From NCBI GenBank assembly GCA_025774615.1, contig JALGVQ010000121.1, positions 1 to 9,103 of the forward strand: a DNA stretch of 9,103 nt. Reading direction: 5' to 3'. The first letter of the stretch is position 1, and every line of letters starts with the position of its first letter. Origin of the DNA: a bacterium. Lineage in GTDB: Bacteria; Blakebacterota; Blakebacteria; Blakebacterales; Blakebacteraceae. Of the stretch, positions 1-4,722 are shown piece by piece. The notes below the pieces were generated by a model. That model was not told where the DNA came from. It made no database searches and saw nothing but the letters and a program-made list of their open reading frames with translations. Made by a program: the position numbers and the translations under genes.

Positions 1-93
1 GAGCCCCCCTGGGGGGCGAGCTGTAGCCGGGTATCTCTCTTCCCCCCACCAGAGAGAAATTCTCTTCACTTGTAAGGAAAGCACTTGATATGA

Positions 94-107
94 ACACATA
101 TATGTGT
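94..107. promoter_or_regulatory. 14-bp perfect palindrome, candidate HicB operator
   Basis: ACACATATATGTGT reads the same on both strands. It lies just upstream of the likely hicA start at 119, and an additional outer G/C and T/A pair flank a single A/A mismatch. HicB antitoxins with a C-terminal DNA-binding domain commonly repress their own operon through palindromic operators, and the hicB remnant here encodes an HTH-like segment. The position and symmetry therefore suggest the operator of this module. The palindrome is AT-rich and could also overlap the promoter. The link to HicB is inference. Confidence 0.5.
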
Positions 108-118
108 ACATTAATATA

Positions 119-310
119 TTGAAACGTAAAGATCTTGAGAAAATGATGGGAGAAGCAGGGTGGTGGCTGAAACGTCACGGCTCGAAGCATGACCTATGGA
201 CAAATGGCGATTCCACCATTAGAGGAGGAATGAGAAGGTGCGATTCGAAGGACATATCTGGAAGGATGGCAAATATTGGCTTGCAGAAATACCGGTACTG
301 GTTGCCATGA
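119..310 (+). pseudogene. hicA: HicA-family toxin, C-terminally truncated remnant
   Basis: From the TTG at 119 the frame reads (M)KRKDLEKMMGEAGWWLKRHG, then SKHDLWTNGDSTI. This matches the first half of HicA mRNA interferases: an N-terminal helix, a GW turn, then a glycine-histidine motif whose His (in SKHD) corresponds to the catalytic histidine. The family normally continues for about 25 more residues with a basic P-R-H segment and a C-terminal helix. Here similarity stops near 219 and the frame runs into the ribosome binding site and start of hicB, ending in unrelated residues at TGA 308-310. A deletion of the second half of hicA is the simplest reading. GTG at 104 is an alternative start but sits inside the palindrome at 94-107. 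No clear Shine-Dalgarno site precedes 119. The product is probably inactive. Confidence 0.72.
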
Positions 311-665
311 CCCAGGGAAGAACCAGGGAAGAACCAGGAAAGAAGTTTTCGAGATGGCCGCAGATTTGGTGGAAACCCTTGTCGATGTAGAGGGTTTTAC
401 AGTCCAGGTATATCCGCTCCAGCAGAACCGCTTCGAACTGGCTTCCGGAGATTCGAGGTTGATGATTGCCTTGATGCTCAAACGGCAGAGACAGCACCAT
501 GGGCTTTCACTCGCTCAGGTTGCTGTAAAACTGAACTCCAGCTCACGGAATGCTTACGCTCGATACGAGCAGGGACGTGTCACGCCGACAGTTGAGAAAT
601 TGGCTGAGTTGCTCAGCGCTGTCTCAGATACCGATCTGGTTATCTGTCAGAGTGAGGCCGGATAG
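238..665 (+). pseudogene. hicB: HicB-family antitoxin with HTH domain, frameshifted by an 11-bp duplication
   Basis: A GTG at 238, with GGAGG at 224-228 in front, opens a frame reading VRFEGHIWKDGKYWLAEIPV and then LVAMTQGRTRE. This is the typical HicB N-terminal partial-RNase-H-like domain. The frame is then lost. The family continuation (EMAADLVETLVD..., then LASGDSRLMIALMLKRQRQ and an Xre/HTH-like segment, GLSLAQVAVKLNSSSRNAYA, with RYEQGRVTPTVEKLAELL) is found in another frame up to TAG 663-665. The shift coincides with an exact tandem duplication of CAGGGAAGAAC at 313-323 and 324-334. Removing one copy restores a continuous frame (TQGRTRKEVFEMAAD). The HTH part lies around 475-630. With hicA also truncated, the module looks dead. 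A sequencing error is the main alternative. Confidence 0.8.
313..334 (+). repeat. 11-bp exact tandem duplication inside hicB
   Basis: CAGGGAAGAAC occurs twice without a gap (313-323, 324-334) and is followed by an imperfect third unit, CAGGAAAGAAG (335-345). Eleven is not a multiple of three, so the extra copy moves the hicB frame from the upstream frame (GTG 238) into the downstream frame (stop 665). The imperfect third unit means the ancestral gene already had a near-repeat, which could promote slippage. Confidence 0.9.
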
Positions 666-671
666 CTCACA

Positions 672-732
672 CTCCTTCAGCGCCGATGGTACCTGGGATG
701 AAGATCCCCGGGAGAGTAGGACGCTGCCGGCA
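672..732 (+). rRNA. rrf: 5S rRNA, 3' half only (truncated gene)
   Basis: From CTCCTTCAGCGCCGATGG, through GGGAGAGTAGG, to the terminal GCTGCCGGC, the sequence matches the conserved 3' half of bacterial 5S rRNA, about E. coli positions 60 to 118. The helix IV/V arm is preserved: CCTGGGAT and ATCCCCGG flank a GAAG loop. The conserved 5' half (CCGAAC...GGAAGTTAAG type loop and the 5' strand of helix I) is absent. The bases directly upstream are instead the end of the hicB remnant, whose stop is only 6 bp away. The transcript could not form helix I, II or III, so this is a remnant, and another intact 5S gene must exist in the genome. The exact left junction is uncertain by several bases. Confidence 0.8.
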
Positions 733-741
733 ATTTTTCAG

Positions 742-766
742 AACCCCCTCTTCGGAGGGGTTTTTT
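742..766 (+). terminator. Strong intrinsic terminator after the 5S remnant
   Basis: CCCCTC (745-750) pairs with GAGGGG (755-760) across a TTCG tetraloop (751-754) and is followed by six T (761-766). UUCG loops on GC stems are typical of rRNA operon terminators. Its place 10 bp after the 5S 3' end shows it is the original rrn terminator, left behind with the 5S fragment. Confidence 0.88.
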
Positions 767-801
767 ATACCTCATCCCATCTCAGGTCAGGTGTATCTCC
801 A

Positions 802-945
802 GCTGAAGAATGCGGACTACCGTCTGAAGTGTGTCATATTATTGCAGCTCATGCCAGTGAAGGTGATCAGATAAGAGGAGTCACCTGGGCCTGTGTGGTT
901 CACCGCGCCGGTTTCGTGACATTATTGCCTGTGAAGACAGGCTGA
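802..945 (+). pseudogene. C-terminal remnant of an HD/HDIG-domain phosphohydrolase
   Basis: This frame encodes 47 residues, AEECGLPSEVCHIIAAHASE then GDQIRGVTWACVVHRAGFVT, ending LLPVKTG and TGA. It resembles the C-terminal end of HD/HDIG-domain hydrolases, which typically have a GLP-EVxHIIAAHSxEGD segment followed by a IIVHHADF segment. Here the latter reads VVHRAGF, so the usual His and Asp have changed. No start codon or Shine-Dalgarno precedes it. The same frame upstream reads through the terminator and 5S fragment and is not protein-like, so the gene lacks its N-terminal part with the HD metal site. Together with its neighbours it marks a decayed junction. The family call is from memory of the motif; the truncation is visible directly. 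Confidence 0.62.
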
Positions 946-967
946 GAGCATAACTGATCAGGATCTC

Positions 968-1912
968 ATGAAAAAAATCAGGATATCAGCATTGCTGCTC
1001 GCGACAGCCCTGCTCGGTTCGTGCAGCCCGGCTGAAGAAGCTTATCAGTTCAAGGTGATGGTATGGAATATCTGGCATGGTGGTCATGATGAGTCACTGC
1101 CCTCTGATGGCAGACCATCAGTCGTGGACATCATCAGAGAATCGGGGGCGGATGTCGTATTAATGATCGAGACATATGGTTCCGCGCCATATATCGCAGA
1201 TTCGCTCGGATTCGAGTATCATCTTATCTCAAGTAACCTGTGTATTTTCAGCAGGTATCCCATCGTTGAAACCTTCAGCTATGAAGATGCGGTTTCTCCA
1301 TTCAATTTTGGTGGTGCCAGGATCATGATCGCTGGCATTGCACCTGTGATATTCTACGATACCTGGCTCCATTATCTCCCGGATACGAGACTGGTTCCCC
1401 TGCAGGCACCGCATGACAGTATTCTGGATTGGGAAAGTGCGGGCTCACGCGATGATGAGATGCAGGCGATTCTGTCGGCTATATCCCGACATATCGACGG
1501 ATCCGATGCCATCCCTGTTATCATGGGCGGTGATTTCAACTCCTTCTCTCATCTCGACTGGGTTGCGAGTACTAGAGATACTTTCAATCATGGAGGGAGG
1601 ATCGTGGACTGGACACTATCAAGAGCCATGACCAACAGGGGTTTTACAGATACCTACAGAAGCATCAATCCCGATCCACTTTCCGATCCGGGTATTACCT
1701 GGCTTTCCGGTGAAAGCATATCGGGGGAGCAAGGATATCACCGGCAGGATAGAATCGACTATATCTACTCTATTGGTTCACGACTTGAAATCACCGACAG
1801 CAGATCATTTAACGTGCCGGCTGGCGATATACTGCACTTTGGTGAAGGTAGTTACATGTATCCCAGTGATCATGGTTTTGTACTCACCACCTTCAGGTTC
1901 CGCTACCGGTGA
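968..1912 (+). CDS. Endonuclease/exonuclease/phosphatase (EEP) superfamily lipoprotein
   Basis: This 314-residue protein begins with a lipoprotein signal (KK-R, hydrophobic core, LLGSC; lipidated Cys19), so it should be anchored in a membrane and act outside the cytoplasm. The EEP fold motifs appear in order: VWNIWHGG with Asn34, a metal-binding Glu68 in DVVLMIETYG, the GGDFNS core with Asp189 and Asn191, RQDRIDYIY, and the terminal PSDHGFV with Asp301-His302 as the general base pair. All expected metal and catalytic residues are present, so a Mg-dependent phosphodiester hydrolase is likely. The superfamily includes nucleases, inositol phosphatases and sphingomyelinases, and the substrate cannot be read from the sequence. 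AGGA at 960-963 is a modest Shine-Dalgarno for the ATG. The 3' end overlaps the convergent amide hydrolase gene by 10 bp. Confidence 0.88.
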   Translation: MKKIRISALLLATALLGSCSPAEEAYQFKVMVWNIWHGGHDESLPSDGRPSVVDIIRESGADVVLMIETYGSAPYIADSLGFEYHLISSNLCIFSRYPIVETFSYEDAVSPFNFGGARIMIAGIAPVIFYDTWLHYLPDTRLVPLQAPHDSILDWESAGSRDDEMQAILSAISRHIDGSDAIPVIMGGDFNSFSHLDWVASTRDTFNHGGRIVDWTLSRAMTNRGFTDTYRSINPDPLSDPGITWLSGESISGEQGYHRQDRIDYIYSIGSRLEITDSRSFNVPAGDILHFGEGSYMYPSDHGFVLTTFRFRYR

Positions 1913-2790
1913 AACAGGTTTGATGAGTGTACATTGAACAGCGTGGCCAGTTCGATCCGCTGCCTGCCCTTCTGCAGTTCATCGGCGAGGTCCATGACGA
2001 TCACCTGATCGAAATTCCGGAGATTATACGTGTATATCAACCCGTTCTTCAGGTCGTAGATATTGGAATAGACTGTGAGGGATCTACCCTCCTGATGTGT
2101 TCTCTCCAACACATCCCGAACAAGATCGATACTGAGATGATCCGCTTCTGAAAGCATCTCATCTGCAGCTCTATACCGCCAGCCGGGATAGTCACGGTCC
2201 TTTACTTCAGACATGACGAAATTTGTGGCGATCTGATACCAGGTATCACTCTTGACGATCTGGAGCGCTCCGTTACCCCATTCCACGACAATGGAAGCAC
2301 CGGTGCTGTCGGCTATCGGGAAGCGGGCCCGGTTGAGCGCCGGGAAATTGGATTGTCTGAAAAAAGTCTCGGCATCCTCGCATGTGGCACAGGTGGAAAG
2401 TACGGCCATGATCACATTGAATCTGAAAACAGGTTTGTCCGGGTCACTCCTGTAACCTGTCGGGGCCAGTGCGTTTCCGTCAATGAACAGGCCCTGATCA
2501 TTCATTCCGCCCTGAATCGGTGCATCATCATAACCGAAGATGACACGCCCATAATATTCGTCTGAAGCGGGGAGGAACTGAACTATGGTCTCCGTATGAT
2601 TGCGGTCTTCATTGTTCCCTGCCAGGACGAGCCCGTTGCGAGCGGCCATGACGATGGTGCAACCGAATGGACCGTTTGAATCCGACTGCCCCGGACCGGT
2701 TCGACCGGTCAGCGCAGAGGCTGCCGCCAGGAGAATAAGCGTTGAAATGATCCAGAATGGTCGACGTATGGTCCGGCGGCAATTTCTCAC
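1903..2790 (-). CDS. Ntn-type linear amide C-N hydrolase (choloylglycine hydrolase/C45-like), exported or membrane-anchored
   Basis: This 295-residue protein starts at GTG 2790 and has a basic N terminus (RNCRRTIRR) and a hydrophobic segment at about 12-28. Next comes GCTIVMAARNGLVLAGNNED. In this clan the Cys (Cys44) is the catalytic nucleophile, usually exposed by removing preceding residues, and the NNED block with Asp62 occupies the place of the conserved (G/R)NxD pocket. Further family-like blocks are GGMNDQGLFIDG, IATNF (candidate oxyanion-hole Asn), the Trp-Arg-Tyr-Arg region, and THQEGR followed by YSNIYDLKNGLIYTYNLRNF. Members cleave non-peptide or isopeptide amide bonds such as bile salts, penicillin V or acyl amides; the substrate here is unknown. 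The first ATG comes only at residue 48, so the GTG start is the best choice, although no strong Shine-Dalgarno is seen. Confidence 0.82.
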   Translation of the reverse strand: MRNCRRTIRRPFWIISTLILLAAASALTGRTGPGQSDSNGPFGCTIVMAARNGLVLAGNNEDRNHTETIVQFLPASDEYYGRVIFGYDDAPIQGGMNDQGLFIDGNALAPTGYRSDPDKPVFRFNVIMAVLSTCATCEDAETFFRQSNFPALNRARFPIADSTGASIVVEWGNGALQIVKSDTWYQIATNFVMSEVKDRDYPGWRYRAADEMLSEADHLSIDLVRDVLERTHQEGRSLTVYSNIYDLKNGLIYTYNLRNFDQVIVMDLADELQKGRQRIELATLFNVHSSNLFHR

Positions 2791-2818
2791 GGAGACAGTC
2801 CTGTTAGTCGAGGGTTCA

Positions 2819-2824
2819 TTTATA
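2819..2824 (-). promoter_or_regulatory. Possible -10 element for the amide hydrolase gene
   Basis: Read on the minus strand this is TATAAA, 29 bp upstream of the GTG start. No good -35 hexamer lies at the usual distance, so this is weak support for a promoter in the divergent 2791-2973 spacer. Confidence 0.25.
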
Positions 2825-2850
2825 CAACATGATCGACTATACGGAGAATG

Positions 2851-2882
2851 TTCCGGAAAGTTTTAGAGAGGATATTCCGGAA
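2851..2882. promoter_or_regulatory. Two TTCCGGAA palindromes, 24 bp apart
   Basis: The perfect 8-bp palindrome TTCCGGAA occurs at 2851-2858 and 2875-2882 within the spacer between two divergent genes. The spacing is a little over two helical turns. Paired sites of this kind can be operators for a dimeric regulator acting on one or both promoters. No regulator is encoded in the window, so the role is inferred from position only. Confidence 0.3.
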
Positions 2883-2887
2883 TGTCA

Positions 2888-2915
2888 TTGAATGGTTCCT
2901 TGCTGCGGTTATAAG
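2888..2915 (+). promoter_or_regulatory. Candidate sigma-70-type promoter for the homing endonuclease gene
   Basis: TTGAAT (2888-2893) and TATAAG (2910-2915) are separated by 16 bp and lie about 60 bp upstream of the ATG at 2974. The hexamers are near consensus, but the phylum's promoter preference is unknown. Confidence 0.4.
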
Positions 2916-2973
2916 GTATATTTTGCACTTAGAACGTTATCGTCGTCTCAGATGATTTTTCGGAGGATCATCG

Positions 2974-3390
2974 ATGAATCTTGAAGCGCAATGGATAGTG
3001 GGCTTTGTGGATGGCGAGGGTGGTTTCCATGTGGGGATCAACAAACATCCCGACATGAAGATCGGGTACCAGGTGCTTCCGGAATTCACGGTCGTTCAGC
3101 ATGAACGGGACATTCAGGTCCTGCATGCTTTGAAATCATATTTCGGTTGTGGTGTAGTGCGCTCAAACCATGGAGACCGGATGGCGTATCGGGTGCGAGG
3201 CCAGCAGCATCTGCTTCAGCACATCATCCCATTTTTTGAGAAACACAAGCTGAAGACGAAGAAGGGCATCGAATTCCGCAAGTTCCGGAGGGTCCTGCTC
3301 ATGATGCAGGAGGGGCTGCATCTGACAGAAGACGGGCTGTTGAAGATCCGGGAGATAGCGGCGGAGATGAATCGTGGGGCTGTACGATAA
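2974..3390 (+). CDS. Free-standing LAGLIDADG homing endonuclease, single motif
   Basis: This 138-residue protein has the LAGLIDADG helix at its N terminus as WIVGFVDGEG (residues 7-16), with Glu15 at the catalytic acidic position. It continues with features usual for this family: G-Y-Q-V..PEF.V.QHERD, an FGCG turn, a YRVRG strand, and the FFEKHKLKTKKGIEF-KF helix. One motif in about 140 residues implies a homodimer that cuts a palindromic or near-palindromic site. It looks full length and intact. GGAGGA at 2962-2967, six bases before the ATG, is a strong Shine-Dalgarno, so it is translated as its own gene. Such enzymes usually sit inside introns or inteins, often in rRNA genes. Here the flanks are intergenic and no interrupted host gene is visible. 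It might also have been co-opted for regulation, as some LAGLIDADG proteins have. Confidence 0.9.
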   Translation: MNLEAQWIVGFVDGEGGFHVGINKHPDMKIGYQVLPEFTVVQHERDIQVLHALKSYFGCGVVRSNHGDRMAYRVRGQQHLLQHIIPFFEKHKLKTKKGIEFRKFRRVLLMMQEGLHLTEDGLLKIREIAAEMNRGAVR

Positions 3391-3485
3391 AATAAAAATG
3401 AATAAATGGTGTGAAATGGCGAATGGTTGCAAGCTATTCATGGAGCTTCTAGAATCTGTCTATTCCACAGTTGAGGAGGTAGACG

Positions 3486-4355
3486 ATGGTAAGGCAGTTG
3501 AAGTACTACCATGTCCCTCTGCTAGCCGCCGCTTTGATATCGACATTGGTCCTTACCGGGGGATGTGACGAGTTCCCTACTGATCCGAAGAAGTCAGGGG
3601 AGCTGGCCGAGGTTGTTTTCCATATTGCATGGCCTTCTCCTCACCTGGCTAAAAGTGCGTCTATACCAACCCAGACAACAGATATAGCAGTGAGAATCGC
3701 CAAACCCGGGGATTCGTTGAAAAAGGGATTGACCGGTCACATCACCAGGGCAGATTCAACCGTTACCATGATGGTGGAAGCGGGTACCGATTACATGGTC
3801 GAGGTCCTGTGTGCGTATGAGATTGCCGCAGGCGCGGAGGCCTATGCCCCGATCGGATACGGGATAACCAAGGAACTCACCCTGAGTGCAGACTCCACGA
3901 ATTATGTCAGTATAATTATTGATACCCTTGATCTGGTTTTCTCACGAACTGATACGGTCACAACCGGGGATATCCTCTCCATCGAACTCACGATTTCGAT
4001 TGATGAATACTGGGACGATTTTGCGCTGTATGTACCTGACAAGCTGGATTGTCTGCTCAATGACCCCGAAAAGGTCATAGGGAAATCGATCACTCTGCAT
4101 GAATCCTCCAGGGATGCAACCGGCGCCGTTCTGGCGTGGGAATCGGAGATCACCAAGGGGGGAGGAATAATCGATTTCTTTGTAGCAGGGGCCTCAGGGG
4201 ACAAACTTTCCGCCCTGACCGATGCTTTCGGACTCGATATACAGGCGGCATGGAGTCCGATTGATTTTGGTGAATCGGGTGAAAATTTTTCGATCCTCGT
4301 CATCGAGGGCGCGTTAGTCATTGTGACCATTCCGAAGTCCATCGTGCCAAGGTAA
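3486..4355 (+). CDS. Uncharacterised lipoprotein
   Basis: The protein has 289 residues. The N terminus is a lipoprotein-type signal: basic residues at 3 and 6, a hydrophobic run at about 10-23, then LTGGC with Cys27 as the likely lipidation site. The lipobox is slightly off consensus. The mature part is rich in Thr, Ser, Asp and alternating hydrophobic residues, which suggests beta-sandwich domains. The first about 100 residues (AEVVFHIAWP..., DIAVRIAKPGDS, TVTMMVEAGTDYMVEVLCAY) resemble the repeated beta-sandwich modules of many orphan lipoproteins. I do not recognise a family and assign no function. A strong Shine-Dalgarno (GAGGAGGT, 3473-3480) precedes the ATG. The gene follows the homing endonuclease by 95 bp and ends at its own terminator, so it may be transcribed separately. 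Confidence 0.75.
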   Translation: MVRQLKYYHVPLLAAALISTLVLTGGCDEFPTDPKKSGELAEVVFHIAWPSPHLAKSASIPTQTTDIAVRIAKPGDSLKKGLTGHITRADSTVTMMVEAGTDYMVEVLCAYEIAAGAEAYAPIGYGITKELTLSADSTNYVSIIIDTLDLVFSRTDTVTTGDILSIELTISIDEYWDDFALYVPDKLDCLLNDPEKVIGKSITLHESSRDATGAVLAWESEITKGGGIIDFFVAGASGDKLSALTDAFGLDIQAAWSPIDFGESGENFSILVIEGALVIVTIPKSIVPR

Positions 4356-4387
4356 TCACTTCTCGCTTCTGGCAAATAATTCCAATG

Positions 4388-4419
4388 CCCCCTGTGTAGA
4401 TATCCGCGGGGGGTTTTTT
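4388..4419 (+). terminator. Intrinsic terminator after the lipoprotein gene
   Basis: CCCCC (4388-4392) pairs with GGGGG (4409-4413). U-G and G-C pairs inside extend the stem to about nine pairs around an eight-base loop (4397-4404), followed by six T (4414-4419). It lies 33 bp after the stop at 4355. The T run and the bases GGGGTTTTTTATA repeat those of the terminator at 742-766. On the minus strand the same hairpin directly follows the end of the small lipoprotein remnant, but without a T run. Confidence 0.85.
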
Positions 4420-4605
4420 ATAGCAGCACCTCCCGTTCAAGATACCCCACGGTCTGGAAATTCACACCGATCGCCTCTCCAGTTAGAACTACCCGGAGGA
4501 CATCCCCACACTCCACTGGTTCACATCCGACTCCCGCGGCCCACCTGCGCATCCTGCGATCAGTATTCCCATCAGCAGCATAGAGAAGGTTTTAAATGTC
4601 TGCAT
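4418..4605 (-). pseudogene. Small lipoprotein gene, apparently frameshifted
   Basis: On the minus strand, ATG 4605 is preceded by GAGGA (4613-4617) at a seven-base spacing. It encodes MQTFKTFSMLLMGILIAGC, a well-formed lipoprotein signal with lipobox and Cys19. That frame stops at TAG 4489 after 38 residues. A second minus-strand frame overlaps it from ATG 4552 to TAA 4418 (44 residues) and reads CEPVECGDVLRVVLTGEAIG then VNFQTVGYLEREVLL, which has the hydrophobic alternation and composition of a real protein. The simplest reading is one gene of about 60 codons with a single-base indel between 4489 and 4549. Two alternatives are a sequencing error, or that only the 38-residue peptide is real. 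No family is recognised. It faces the M14 operon divergently. Confidence 0.5.
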
Positions 4606-4722
4606 CCTTTTGTCCTCAACTTCCCGGTCGGGATTCCGCTATTGTCAAGAATATGGAATGTGGATCAGAAGGTATCATTCTGTCTGGACTGACATCAAAC
4701 CCGTAACAAAGTAGCGCGGCCA

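Noticed and set aside
1-57. Two inverted repeats (GCCCCC...GGGGGC near 3-17; TCTCTCT 34-40 with AGAGAGA 51-57)
   Set aside because: Possible end structures of an upstream transcript, but neither is followed by a T run and the upstream gene is outside the window, so no terminator call is made.
90-122. Ten-codon frame ATG 90 to TGA 122 overlapping the hicA start
   Set aside because: Too short and of no protein character. It runs through the palindrome and could be a leader peptide, but nothing supports it.
550-945. A 131-codon open frame spanning the hicB end, the 5S fragment, the terminator and the HD remnant
   Set aside because: Only the last 47 codons look like protein. The earlier part is a chance frame through hicB, 5S rRNA and a terminator, so it is not a real full gene.
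3902-4375. Minus-strand open frame (157 codons) opposite the unrecognised lipoprotein
   Set aside because: Ser-rich low-information translation. The plus-strand gene has a strong Shine-Dalgarno, a lipoprotein signal and a matching terminator.
4643-4648. Perfect TTGACA on the minus strand upstream of the small lipoprotein gene
   Set aside because: No -10 element at 16-18 bp on the downstream side, so not called as a promoter.
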